The position numbers and the translations under genes were made by a program. 64,000 bases of DNA, from contig CAWADG010000014.1 of assembly GCA_963780815.1 (NCBI GenBank), forward strand, positions 62,001-126,000, written 5' to 3'. Shown here piece after piece: positions 35,270 through 43,862 of the stretch. Under the pieces are notes generated by a model. The model was not told the DNA's origin and searched no databases. It was given only the letters and a program-made list of their open reading frames with translations. Position 1 is the stretch's first letter; the number at the start of each line of letters is the position of its first letter. Origin of the DNA: VRUE01 sp963780815. Lineage in GTDB: Bacteria > Actinomycetota > Thermoleophilia > Solirubrobacterales > 70-9.

Positions 35270-38134
35270 TCAGCTCTCGGCAGCCGGGCAGATCAGCCGG
35301 TAATCGCACCAACTGCAGACCGCGGGCGAGGGCCGCGGCTCGAAGTCCTGGCCGAGGATTCCCTCGCCGACCTCGAGCACGGTCCGCTCGACCCGCTCGG
35401 CGTCGTCGGGCTTGGTCGGCGCCGCCACCTTCTCGGCGTCGAGGACGTAGTAGTAGCTGCCGTGCGCTGCCTCGATCTCCCAGGCCTCGCGGGCGGCGAG
35501 GCGATAGAGGGCGAGCTGGAGGTCGCTCTCGAGGTCGGACTCGGTCTTGCGCTCGCCGGTCTTGTAGTCGATCAGCTCGTGCTCGCCGTCGGGGAGGCGG
35601 TCGACCCGGTCGACGCGGCCGCGGACGTGGTGGTCGCCGATCTTGATGTCGAACTTGCGCTCGAGCCAGACCGGTTCGCCCTCGGCGCCGCCCTCGCGCT
35701 CGCAGTAGAGGCGGAGCGCCTCGCGGGCGCGCTCGCGGTACTGGAGCTCGTCGTCGCTGGTGCCGAACCCGCCGCGCCGCCAGCCGGCCTCGAACAGCGC
35801 CATCAGCCGCTCGAGGTCGTCCTCGCCGCCCCCGCTCGGCTCCTTGTGGAAGCGCTCGAGGACGTTGTGGATCAGGATCCCGAAGCGCTGGTTGATCGTC
35901 GGCTCCTGTGGGATTCCGAACACGCGGGCGAACTTGTACTTGAGCGGGCAGGTCAGGTAGAGGTCGAGGTCGGAGGCCGAGAGGCTGAGGGCCCCGTCGC
36001 CGCGGCGGGGGATGAACGCCTCCAGCGAGGGCTCCTGGCGGGCGCCGATGATCCGGCGGCGTCCCTCGCGCCGGCGTTCGGAGTCGAGCAGGTAGGAGTC
36101 GAGCGCGGAGGCGTCGAGCTCGGCCTGCTGCTCTGGGGTGGCGACCTGGCGCAGGAGCCCGTTGACGGCGTCGACGGCCTCCTCGGTCGCCTCGTCCCCG
36201 GGCCGCTGGGCGAGCGCCGCCAGCTTCAGCAGCTCGAGGAAGCGGGCGACCGCGCGGTTGACGTCGACGGCGGTGTCGAGGCGGGGCTCCGAGAGCTGGC
36301 GGCCCGCTTTCCAGGACTCCTCGAGGACCTCCTCGCGCAGGGTCCGGTAGGTCGCGTGGAGGCCCTCGGCGGGCCCGAACAGCTCCTCGGCGTGGCGCTC
36401 CTCCCTGGCGCCGGCGGCCGCCAGAGCCCCGGTGTAGAAGGGGGAGGGCCTGACCTCGCCGCCGTCGTCGCGCTCGATTCGCGAGAGGACGAGGCCCGAG
36501 CGCGCCGGCCGGCCGATCCGGTCGGCGGCATCGTCCTGCTCGAGCCCGAGGACGAAGACATGGTCGAAGCCCATCCCCTTGGCGGCGTCGCGGGCGAGAC
36601 CCTGGACCGAGTCCGGGGCCGGCGGCTCGCTCACCCCGGCCGGCTCGACTCCCGCCTCGGCGACCGCGCTCAGGTGGCGGACGAAGTCGCGTGTCGAGCC
36701 GTGGGGCTCGCGGCGCGCCCAGGCGGTCGCGAGCTCGGCGAGCCGCGAGAGGCCGAGCAGCCTCTCCGCGACCTCGGGCTGGGCCGCGAACAGCCGCTGG
36801 CGCCGGATCCCGACCCGCTCGATCAGGCGGCGGACGAAGACGTCGGCGCGCCGTTCCTCCATCGCCGCCGAGGCTTCGCCGTAGAGCTTGAGGAAGTCCT
36901 CGATCCGCTCGCGCGCCTCGGGCGCGATCCGCGGGCTCTCGAGCGCGGCCTCGCAGGCGGAGACCATGTCGAGCTTGCGGCGACGGGCGATCGTCGTCAG
37001 CCGCGCCAGGTCGGCGGGAGCGAGCTCGATCGGCGGCCGGGTCAGCGCTCGCGCCGCTGCCGCCGAGTCGGCCGGGTCGGCGAGCACACGCAGCCAGGCG
37101 ATCGTGTCGCGCACCTCGACCCGCTGAAAGAGCGCCGCCGGCCCCGAGAGGTGGAACGGGATCCCGCGCTCCTCCATCGCGGCCGCCACCGGGCCGCTCC
37201 TCATCCCCGGGTCGTCGATCAGGACGCAGACGTCATCGGGGCGGATGCCGCGCGAGAGCAGCGTCTCGACCTCGCGCGCGACCGCCTGGGCCTGGGCGCG
37301 CTCGTTGGCGCAGCGCCAGAACCGGATCTCGGGGTCGCGGAAGAGGTGCTCGAGCCGGATCACGTCGCCGTCGGGGTGGACCTCGCGGTACCAGCTGCCG
37401 AGTTCGGCGGCGGCGGTCGGCTCGAGCGCGTAGACGTGGCTCGGGCTCTCGGCGGCGAGCGCAGCCAGCAGCGCCCGCTGGGCGACGGTGGTGTCCTCGA
37501 GCTCGTCGACCAACACCTCCGCGAACCGCCCGGCGAGCGCCGAGCGCACGTCCCCGCGCTCGGCGTGGAGCCGGTTCAGGGTGAGGAAGACGTCGCCGCG
37601 GTCGAGGTTGCAGGTCGCGGCGATGATCCGGTCGTGGGCGGCGACGAGGTCGGCGAGCGCCGCATCGGGCGCGTCGGCCCCGGCCTTGATCTCGTCGATC
37701 CGTTCGAGCAGCCGCGCCAGCAGGCCCGCCGGGTTGCCGCGGATCTCGTGACGCCGCAGCGGCAGCTCGTCGAGGCGATCGAGGAGCATCGCCAGCCGCT
37801 CGGCGCGGCCGAGCACGTCGAAGAACGGGTCGAGGCCGGCGGCGTCGGAGTGCTCGCGCAGGAGCCGTTCCCCGATCGCGTCCCAGGTCCCGATCCAGAG
37901 CTCGCCGTAGGGGTGATCGAGGAGCGATTCGACCCGCGCCCGCAACCGCTCGGCGGTCGCGCGGGTCGAGGCGATCAGGAGCACCTGGTCGGGCGCCGCC
38001 TCGCCGTCGGCGGCGAGCCGCGCGAGGCGCCGCGCGAGCGCCTCGCTCTTGCCGGTCCCGGGCTCGCCGAGGATCAGCAGCGGCGCGTCGGCATGGCGGA
38101 TTGCAGCGTCCTGGGGGGACGTCTCGTCCATCAT
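35270..38134 (-). CDS. UvrD/AddB-type helicase-nuclease with Fe-S PD-(D/E)XK domain
   Basis: A 954-residue protein. Walker A is GEPGTGKSEA (residues 23-32). The usual DEFQD Walker B reads VLVDELEDTT, and the GDxxQ motif is absent (VYALEPTAAAELG), so the helicase half is degenerate. The C-terminal part has a RecB-like nuclease core (HELIDYKTGERK near 855). A probable 4Fe-4S cluster uses Cys in LYLTCPLKYK (near 727) and the C-terminal CSWCDYRLIC (near 941-950), as in AddB/AdnB. It is probably one subunit of a double-strand-break resection enzyme; no partner is in the window. I start at the ATG at 38134. Upstream DNA is the repeat copy at 38141-38200. Confidence 0.82.
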   Translation of the reverse strand: MMDETSPQDAAIRHADAPLLILGEPGTGKSEALARRLARLAADGEAAPDQVLLIASTRATAERLRARVESLLDHPYGELWIGTWDAIGERLLREHSDAAGLDPFFDVLGRAERLAMLLDRLDELPLRRHEIRGNPAGLLARLLERIDEIKAGADAPDAALADLVAAHDRIIAATCNLDRGDVFLTLNRLHAERGDVRSALAGRFAEVLVDELEDTTVAQRALLAALAAESPSHVYALEPTAAAELGSWYREVHPDGDVIRLEHLFRDPEIRFWRCANERAQAQAVAREVETLLSRGIRPDDVCVLIDDPGMRSGPVAAAMEERGIPFHLSGPAALFQRVEVRDTIAWLRVLADPADSAAAARALTRPPIELAPADLARLTTIARRRKLDMVSACEAALESPRIAPEARERIEDFLKLYGEASAAMEERRADVFVRRLIERVGIRRQRLFAAQPEVAERLLGLSRLAELATAWARREPHGSTRDFVRHLSAVAEAGVEPAGVSEPPAPDSVQGLARDAAKGMGFDHVFVLGLEQDDAADRIGRPARSGLVLSRIERDDGGEVRPSPFYTGALAAAGAREERHAEELFGPAEGLHATYRTLREEVLEESWKAGRQLSEPRLDTAVDVNRAVARFLELLKLAALAQRPGDEATEEAVDAVNGLLRQVATPEQQAELDASALDSYLLDSERRREGRRRIIGARQEPSLEAFIPRRGDGALSLSASDLDLYLTCPLKYKFARVFGIPQEPTINQRFGILIHNVLERFHKEPSGGGEDDLERLMALFEAGWRRGGFGTSDDELQYRERAREALRLYCEREGGAEGEPVWLERKFDIKIGDHHVRGRVDRVDRLPDGEHELIDYKTGERKTESDLESDLQLALYRLAAREAWEIEAAHGSYYYVLDAEKVAAPTKPDDAERVERTVLEVGEGILGQDFEPRPSPAVCSWCDYRLICPAAES

Positions 38135-38140
38135 CAACTT

Positions 38141-38200
38141 TCGTGCTTCGCTCGCGGCGCGAAGAACCAGAGATGCACCCTTGCTCCCTCCGCACTCATG
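38141..38200 (+). repeat. Dispersed repeat copy R5
   Basis: GCTTCGCTCGCGGCGCGAAG, then AACCAGAGATGCACCC and TTGCTCCCTCCGCACTCATG, in the same order as R4 on its strand. It lies in the divergent gap between the helicase-nuclease gene (start 38134) and the phosphatase gene (start 38231). Confidence 0.7.
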
Positions 38201-38230
38201 CCTCAACGCTAGCGACATAGCATTGCCTTG

Positions 38231-39055
38231 ATGGACGTCCTGTCCGCAGATTGGCGGGGAATCTGCCGCCGGATCGTCGCCGAGCAGCGCCGGATCTTCG
38301 AGCGGGCGCCGGGGATCGAGGAGCGGACGGTCTACGAGGGGGTCGGCGAGGGTGGCGACCGCGCGCTCGCGATCGACCGCCGCTGCGAGGACGTCGTCTT
38401 CGCCGAGCTCGAGCTGCTTGCGGGGGAGGGCGCGTCGTTCGTCGCCGTCTCCGAGGAGCGCGGGGAGGTGCCGTTCGGCGACGGCGGAAAGGCCCGGGTC
38501 GTGATCGACCCGATCGACGGCTCCCTCAACGCCCGCCGCACGCTCCCCCCGCACAGCCTCAGCATCGCCGTCTCCTCCGGTCCCTCGATGTCCGACGTCG
38601 AGTTCGGCTTCGTCCACGACTTCGGCGCCGGCGAGGAGTTCATAGCCGAGCGCGGTGCGGGTGCCACTCTCGGCGAGACCGCGATCGGCGTCGGCGCCGA
38701 CCGCGAGATGCTCGAGGTCCTGGGGGTCGAGTCGGCCGAGCCGCGGTGGGCGCTGCCCGCGCTGGAGGCGCTCGACGGGCGCGTCTACAGGCTGCGGGTC
38801 GTCGGCTCGATCGCGATAACCGCCAGCTACGTTGCCGCCGGCCGGTTCGACGCGATGTTGAGCCTCCGCCCATGCCGCTCGGTCGACATCGCTGCCGCCC
38901 AGCTGATCGCCCGCGAGGCCGGCGGCCTGGTCGCGTTCGGCCGGCTCGAGGCCGGCGAGGCCGACCTCGGGATAGAGGCCCGCTACCCGGTCGGGGTCGC
39001 CGCCGGCGAGCGCTCGCTCGAGACGGTGCGCGCCTGCCTTGAGGCGGTCGCCTGA
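38231..39055 (+). CDS. Inositol monophosphatase-family phosphatase
   Basis: A 274-residue protein of the lithium-sensitive phosphatase superfamily. Metal-site motifs are VSEERGE, DPIDGSLNARR, and a C-terminal RSVDIAAAQLIAREAGG. Substrates could be inositol-1-phosphate, fructose-1,6-bisphosphate or related sugar phosphates. The ATG at 38231 directly follows a TTG in frame, and I prefer the ATG. It is divergent from the helicase-nuclease and is followed 18 bases later by the DJ-1-family gene. Confidence 0.88.
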   Translation: MDVLSADWRGICRRIVAEQRRIFERAPGIEERTVYEGVGEGGDRALAIDRRCEDVVFAELELLAGEGASFVAVSEERGEVPFGDGGKARVVIDPIDGSLNARRTLPPHSLSIAVSSGPSMSDVEFGFVHDFGAGEEFIAERGAGATLGETAIGVGADREMLEVLGVESAEPRWALPALEALDGRVYRLRVVGSIAITASYVAAGRFDAMLSLRPCRSVDIAAAQLIAREAGGLVAFGRLEAGEADLGIEARYPVGVAAGERSLETVRACLEAVA

Positions 39056-39073
39056 GCCTGCGAGGATTGCGGG

Positions 39074-39727
39074 ATGCAGACGGCGATCCTCGTCTACGAC
39101 GAGATGACGGTTCTCGACGCGATCGGCCCCTACGACGTGTTCCGGTCGGTCCCCGGCTGGGAGGTGCGGTTCGTCGGCAAGGAGCGGGGCGAGGTGCGCG
39201 ACGAACCGGGCCAGCTCGGGATCACCGCCGACCACTCGCTCGACGAGATCACCGAGGCCGACATCGTCCTCGTCCCCGGCGGCGCCGGGAGCCGTCCGCT
39301 GATGAAAGACGAGCAGGTCCTCTCCTGGCTCCGCGCCATTGACGAGACGACGAAATGGACGACCTCGGTCTGTACCGGCTCGCTCGTCCTCGCCGCCGCC
39401 GGCCTGCTGGAGGGCAAGCGGGCGACCGGCCACTGGCTCTTCCTCGAGCCTCTCGCCCAGCTCGGCGCCGACCCGGTCGGCGGACGCTGGGTCGAGGATG
39501 GCAAGGTGATCACCGCCGCCGGCGTCTCGGCCGGGATCGACATGGCCCTGCATCTGGTCGGCCGCGAGCTCGGTCCCGAGATGGCGCAGTCGGTGCAGCT
39601 CGGGATCGAGTACGACCCGCAGCCCCCATACGACGCTGGCTCGCCGCAGAAGGCGCCGGCGGAGATCGTCGAGGCAGTGACCGCCGTCGCGGGCCCGACG
39701 GATGAGTGGCGCCAATCGCCACTGTAA
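39074..39727 (+). CDS. DJ-1/PfpI-family protein, isonitrile-hydratase-like
   Basis: A 217-residue protein. The nucleophile elbow WTTSVCTGSLVLAAAGLL holds Cys100, with the acidic partner in LDAIGPYDVF and a conserved GHWLFLEPL and AAGVSAGIDMAL. This arrangement resembles isonitrile hydratase and the DJ-1 domain of AraC-type regulators, but there is no DNA-binding domain here. It could be a hydrolase or a glyoxalase-type enzyme. It lies directly downstream of the phosphatase gene. Confidence 0.85.
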   Translation: MQTAILVYDEMTVLDAIGPYDVFRSVPGWEVRFVGKERGEVRDEPGQLGITADHSLDEITEADIVLVPGGAGSRPLMKDEQVLSWLRAIDETTKWTTSVCTGSLVLAAAGLLEGKRATGHWLFLEPLAQLGADPVGGRWVEDGKVITAAGVSAGIDMALHLVGRELGPEMAQSVQLGIEYDPQPPYDAGSPQKAPAEIVEAVTAVAGPTDEWRQSPL

Positions 39728-39748
39728 CCCGGCGCGCGAACTCGTTTA

Positions 39749-39779
39749 CAAACGTGTGTTCGCTGCGAACAGATGTTCG
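39749..39779 (+). promoter_or_regulatory. Two tandem LexA-type (SOS) boxes
   Basis: CGAACAGATGTTCG at 39766-39779 is a perfect match to the Gram-positive/actinobacterial LexA box CGAAC-N4-GTTCG. CAAACGTGTGTTCG at 39749-39762 matches with one mismatch and is spaced one helical turn and a half away (17 bases centre to centre). A -10-like TACACT follows at about 39781-39786. The boxes lie 57 bases before the ATG at 39836, where a repressor would block the promoter of the basic protein gene. Confidence 0.65.
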
Positions 39780-39835
39780 CTACACTCGCGAGCTCCCTGC
39801 CCAAGAACCCCTACTCCCCGAAAGGTTCGATCTTC

Positions 39836-40318
39836 ATGCCCACCCAGAGCAAGAGCACCAAAGCCAAATCGACAAAGATCAAGGCCGAGGCCAATGGCGC
39901 CGTCAAGGTCGAGGAATCCGCGGCCGAGCGCGCCAGGAACGCCGCCGAAGCCGTCGTCGACCTCCCCGTCGGCGTCGTCCTCGAGGTCTCAGACCGCGTC
40001 GCCGACCTGGTCGAGCCGTTCACCGGCCGCGACACCGCCGAGAGGCAGCTGAAGTCCTACCGGACCAGCCTTCGCCGGTCGGCCAAGCGCACCGAGCGCC
40101 GCGGCCACACCGCCCGCCGCAAAGCCGCGACCGAAGCCCGCAAGACCCGCAACCGTGTTGAGCGCGAGGCCCGCAAGCGCCGCCGCACCGTCGAGACGAC
40201 CCTGAAGCGGAACCGCAAAGAGGTCGAGCAGCGCGTCCGCAAGACGCTCGACGAGCAGGGCACCCGCGCGCAGGACCTCGTCGACCAGGTCGGCGAGCAG
40301 CTCTCCGCGCTGCGGTAG
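39836..40318 (+). CDS. Small basic coiled-coil protein, probable SOS-regulated
   Basis: A 160-residue protein. A Lys/Ser/Thr-rich start (MPTQSKSTKAKSTKIK) is followed by an amphipathic segment (DLPVGVVLEVSDRVADLVEPF). A long Arg/Lys/Glu helix (about residues 75-150) should form a coiled coil able to bind nucleic acid or polyanions. The layout recalls histone H1-like or heparin-binding hemagglutinin-like proteins, but I cannot assign a family. AAAGG lies ten bases before the ATG. The ATG at 39773 lies within a LexA box and is unlikely to be used. The LexA-like boxes suggest induction by DNA damage. Confidence 0.7.
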   Translation: MPTQSKSTKAKSTKIKAEANGAVKVEESAAERARNAAEAVVDLPVGVVLEVSDRVADLVEPFTGRDTAERQLKSYRTSLRRSAKRTERRGHTARRKAATEARKTRNRVEREARKRRRTVETTLKRNRKEVEQRVRKTLDEQGTRAQDLVDQVGEQLSALR

Positions 40319-40327
40319 TACCCCTCC

Positions 40328-42388
40328 TCAGATTCCCTGCACCGCGACTGGCCCCGAGCTCCCCGGCTCGTAGGGCCAGTCGCTCTGTGCGGGGGCAAGG
40401 GCGCGGAACTGGAACCGTGCGCCGCGGCTGTCGTCGTCGCTGAACGAGTAGGCGTAGCGAAACCGCCCGAGCCGGTCGGTCCTGACCGTCCGGAACTCCG
40501 TCCAGGGGACGCCGGGCAGGCGGAACTGGAGCGCCAGGGCCTTTCCCTGCGCCGGGATCGCGCCCTCGGCGGCGATCACCCTGCCGCTGAAGACGACCGG
40601 CGGTCCTCCGACTCTCGCCGTGATGGACGAGACCCGCAGCCTGACCCTGGTGCGCACCCCCAGCCGCAGCGGAGCTGTGGCCGAGCGGGTCAGGGTGCGC
40701 GTGCCGTCGAAGCTGGCGGAGATCTCCCGGCTCGGACCCGGGGGCAGACGCAGCGAGAACCGGCCGTCGGCGCCGGTCCCGAGCGTCTCGATCCGTGCGG
40801 TGCTTCCCGCTCCGCGCCCGAGGCGCTCGATGATCCTCACCGGGGCGCCCGCCACCGGCGCCCCCGCGGCGGATCTGAGCAGGCCGCTGATCAGGGCTCC
40901 CCGCCCATACGGCACCACTCGGCTTTGAGGCCGGCCGCCGAATCCGGAGATCTGTTCGCGCCGGCAACGGCGATCGCCCTGCCGGCGGGTGCAGTGCTGC
41001 CAGACGAGGGTCTCGCCGCCAAAGCCGACGCTGAGCGCAGTCGCCGTCTTGAGGGGGTTGGCGAGGATCATCGGGGTGCCGTCGAGGCGCCTCTCGGCGA
41101 GGCTCGCATTGCCCGCGGCGTCAAAGCCGGTGGCGCGAAACTCGTATCGGCCCGGCGGATAGGCCTCGGAGTCCCAGCGTGCCCGCAATCCACCCGGGAC
41201 GACCTCGGTCGGGAGCGGCTGGAATCCGTCGCCGGACCCCGCCGCCCGGACGCCGATCGACCCCCGCGCCGCGCTTGGGCCGGCGAGGAGATCGGTCACC
41301 CTGGCGCGGATCAGCTCGGGGTCGGACGGGTCCTGCGAGTTGAGGAACGCGACCCGCGGCGGATCCCGGTCGATCCCGATCGTCGTAACCGCGGGGGCGA
41401 GATTGCGGGTCCCGTTGCGGGTGGCGCCGTCGTTGACGTTGCCGGCAGCATCGCGTGCGTAGTGGGCGATGCGATGAATGCCGTCGTCGATCACGGTCGC
41501 GGTCACGAGATCGCCGGCGGCGACGCTCGGTCGGCCGTCGTCGATCTGGACCGCGGTGAACGCGCCGCCTTCCGCCATCCCGGACCCGGAGTCGGTCGCC
41601 GTGACCGCAACGGTGACCGCCCGGTTCGTCCACCCGGCCGGGACGCCGCCGAGATGCGTGACGGGGTCGGTCCTGTCGACCTGGAGAACGGTGTCGCCGG
41701 TCGCCGCCGACCGCATCCCCGATCCCGACACCGCGACCACGAGGACGTGGCTTTCCCCCTCCGGAAGTTCCGGGATCGTCAGCCAGTCGTCGTCGATCCC
41801 TCCGCGCAGGTCGGTCTCGGTCTCGGTGCACTGGCTCGGGCCCACGCAGGGGCGGCCATCGGGAGAGCTGTCGATCGAGACCGCGTAGCCCCGTATCCCC
41901 GAGGGAGGCTGGCTGCCATCGGGGTGCTCGATCCGGATCGCGTGGGGGAAATCGGCACGGCCGAGCCAGCCGCCCGGCGGCTCGGCCCTGGCCATGCCGG
42001 GTCGCGAGTCGTCGTACCTGAGTGAGGCCTCGGCCGGGGGGCCGGCGCCGAGCGCGTCATCGAGCCAGACCTCGGCCGTGTACTCGCCCGGCGCTCCGTG
42101 TATTTCGACGTCGGTGTGCTCGACCGGCCCGTCGAAGTGCTGTTGGGCGATCACCGCGCCGGAGCGGTCGCGGGCGACGACATCGGTGGCGACCACCGGG
42201 AGGCCGAACCCTGTTCCGGGCAGCTGCCAGGTCAGGTAGAAGCGATTCGAGGACCGCCAGGTTTCCTCGCCGCCCACGACCTCGAGGCCGATCGGTGCCG
42301 GCGGTCGCGCCCAGGCATCGTTCGCCGCGCCGGGCCCGAGGAGGGCGACAACCGCCAGCGCCGCAAGGAGCAGGACGCGCCCGCTCAT
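40328..42388 (-). CDS. Secreted multi-domain Ig-like/fibronectin-like surface protein
   Basis: A 686-residue exported protein with a signal peptide (MSGRVLLLAALAVVALLGPGAANDAWA). Repeated beta-sandwich modules carry motifs such as DRTDPVTHLGGVPAGWTN and IDRDPPRVAFLNSQD, RDAAGNVND and FDAAGNASL, seen in bacterial Ig-like domains. A carboxypeptidase-regulatory-like segment (SGLLRSAAGAPVAGAPVRI) comes near the end. The start overlaps the stop of the fused sigma/anti-sigma gene by four bases (ATGA), so its production is tied to that regulator. No sortase motif or C-terminal membrane anchor is visible. The role is unknown, possibly adhesion or sensing. Confidence 0.75.
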   Translation of the reverse strand: MSGRVLLLAALAVVALLGPGAANDAWARPPAPIGLEVVGGEETWRSSNRFYLTWQLPGTGFGLPVVATDVVARDRSGAVIAQQHFDGPVEHTDVEIHGAPGEYTAEVWLDDALGAGPPAEASLRYDDSRPGMARAEPPGGWLGRADFPHAIRIEHPDGSQPPSGIRGYAVSIDSSPDGRPCVGPSQCTETETDLRGGIDDDWLTIPELPEGESHVLVVAVSGSGMRSAATGDTVLQVDRTDPVTHLGGVPAGWTNRAVTVAVTATDSGSGMAEGGAFTAVQIDDGRPSVAAGDLVTATVIDDGIHRIAHYARDAAGNVNDGATRNGTRNLAPAVTTIGIDRDPPRVAFLNSQDPSDPELIRARVTDLLAGPSAARGSIGVRAAGSGDGFQPLPTEVVPGGLRARWDSEAYPPGRYEFRATGFDAAGNASLAERRLDGTPMILANPLKTATALSVGFGGETLVWQHCTRRQGDRRCRREQISGFGGRPQSRVVPYGRGALISGLLRSAAGAPVAGAPVRIIERLGRGAGSTARIETLGTGADGRFSLRLPPGPSREISASFDGTRTLTRSATAPLRLGVRTRVRLRVSSITARVGGPPVVFSGRVIAAEGAIPAQGKALALQFRLPGVPWTEFRTVRTDRLGRFRYAYSFSDDDSRGARFQFRALAPAQSDWPYEPGSSGPVAVQGI

Positions 42389-43671
42389 GGCCCGAACTCC
42401 CCGGCGGCGCTGCCGCTGCTCGGGGCCGATGCCTGGGTCGTGCTCGAGGCAGGGGGAGAAGGCGGTGGCGCCGTGTATTCGACGGCGCCGGCCGAGGTTT
42501 CGGGGGCGGGGGGCGGCGGAGCCGGTTCAGGCTGCGGATCCGGCGCGCTCGCGGCGGGCTCCGGAGATGGCGCCGGCTGCGGGGCGGGCTCGGGCTGGGG
42601 GCCGGCGGGCTCGGATTCGACCGTTTCCGTCGCGGTCTCCTCGAATGCCGCCCGCGAGACGTGCTCGATCTTCGGCACCTTCGTCTCGTGCGAGGGGATC
42701 AGCGGCGCCGGCGCGACCCCGACGGCGACGCAGGCGGCCGCGCCGCCGGCGGCCCCGGCGCAGATCGTCAGCAGTTTCGCCAGTGCGGCCATTCCCGCTC
42801 CGCGGGTGCCTCCCGCCGCGGCCACCTGCGAGATCGCCGAGTCGCTGCCCGCCCCATCGCCGAACGGGAGGCGCGACTGGGCCGCGGCGCCGAGGTCCTG
42901 GAGTCGCTCCAACAGGCCACGTGCGGGCAGGACTGGCGCCAGCGCGGCGGCGGCGCCGGGGGTCGCGCGGTAGGCGCGCATCGTCGCCCGGCAGCCGCCG
43001 CAGGCGCGAAGGTGCTCGCGCACCTGCTCGACGTCGCCGGCATCGGCCTCGCCGTCGCAGAAGGCGGATAGCAGCGGCCGCAGCTCAACGCATCGGCTGC
43101 CGTCCTCGCTGCGGGCGAAGAGCATCCGGAATCGCTCCCGACCCTCCGCCAGGCCCCGATTGATCTTCGTCCTCGTCCAGCCCGTGATTTCCCCGATCTC
43201 CGCGTAGGAATAGCCCTCGGCGAGGAGGGTGAGCGCCCTCAGCTCGGCGGGCTTCAGCGTCTGCAGGGCCTCCCGGCTTCGGGCGATCCGCTCGCCGCGC
43301 TCGGCCTGGAGGTCGGGCCCATCGGTGGTTGCCGGGATCATGGCGATCCAGTCCTCGCGGGCGGGGTCCTCGGCCGACTGTGGCACCCCTCCCAGCATCC
43401 GCTCCCGCTTGCGCCGGACCGCCAGCGCCTCGTGTTTGATCACGGTGTGGGTCCAGCGGACGAGGTCATTGATCCGGATGCTCGGGGCTTTGGTCAGCAG
43501 GATCTCCAGCGAGCGCTGGTAAGCGTCCTCGGCGTCCTCTGCATTGAGTGAGTAGCGGCGGGCGGTGCGGCGCAGCGCGTTGCCGTGCTGCGCAATCAGC
43601 TCGACTGCGGCGCGCTTTCGCGCCGCAAGGTCGGCGCCGGGCGCCTCGATCGCGATCGACTCCTGCTCCAT
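42385..43671 (-). CDS. ECF sigma factor fused to a zinc-finger anti-sigma-like, membrane-spanning tail
   Basis: A 428-residue protein. Residues about 25-90 are sigma region 2 (NALRRTARRYSLNAEDAEDAYQ). Residues about 135-180 are region 4, with a helix-turn-helix (EGYSYAEIGEITGWTRTKIN). Then comes a zinc-binding anti-sigma motif, H220-x3-C224-x2-C227 (EHLRACGGC), a transmembrane helix at about 294-320, and a Pro/Glu-rich outer tail. Sigma factor and inhibitor would be one membrane-tethered chain. I choose the ATG at 43671, with GGAGG 12 bases upstream. The next gene, a secreted protein, overlaps by four bases and is a likely target or partner. Confidence 0.85.
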   Translation of the reverse strand: MEQESIAIEAPGADLAARKRAAVELIAQHGNALRRTARRYSLNAEDAEDAYQRSLEILLTKAPSIRINDLVRWTHTVIKHEALAVRRKRERMLGGVPQSAEDPAREDWIAMIPATTDGPDLQAERGERIARSREALQTLKPAELRALTLLAEGYSYAEIGEITGWTRTKINRGLAEGRERFRMLFARSEDGSRCVELRPLLSAFCDGEADAGDVEQVREHLRACGGCRATMRAYRATPGAAAALAPVLPARGLLERLQDLGAAAQSRLPFGDGAGSDSAISQVAAAGGTRGAGMAALAKLLTICAGAAGGAAACVAVGVAPAPLIPSHETKVPKIEHVSRAAFEETATETVESEPAGPQPEPAPQPAPSPEPAASAPDPQPEPAPPPPAPETSAGAVEYTAPPPSPPASSTTQASAPSSGSAAGEFGP

Positions 43672-43770
43672 CTGAGACACACACCTCCCGATGCACACCC
43701 CCCGGTGCACCGGGACCGCTTCGAGTTTGACGACCCAGGTGCAACCGCGCCAGAGACGGATTTCTCCCCC

Positions 43771-43786
43771 CAAATCGCGCGATTTG
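43771..43786. promoter_or_regulatory. 16-bp perfect palindrome in the sigma/UXS divergent region
   Basis: CAAATCGCGCGATTTG is fully self-complementary and lies in the 190-base gap between the fused sigma factor (start 43671, minus) and the epimerase/decarboxylase gene (start 43863, plus). It could be a dimeric repressor site. No known operator is assigned. Confidence 0.4.
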
Positions 43787-43862
43787 CCAAGAAAAGAGCG
43801 GAAATTGCAGCAAATGCTGGGGGGAGCTTCTACCGCCCGTCGCCCTGTAGCATCGCCGGACG

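Noticed and set aside
35186..38212. Very long open frame on the plus strand opposite the helicase-nuclease gene
   Set aside because: It is the antisense shadow of a GC-rich gene. It shows no domain motifs, has biased composition, and the minus-strand protein has clear family motifs.
39773..39836. Longer N-terminus of the basic coiled-coil protein from the ATG at 39773
   Set aside because: That ATG lies within a LexA-type box and the putative -10 region. The ATG at 39836 has a purine-rich ribosome-binding site and begins the Lys-rich protein.
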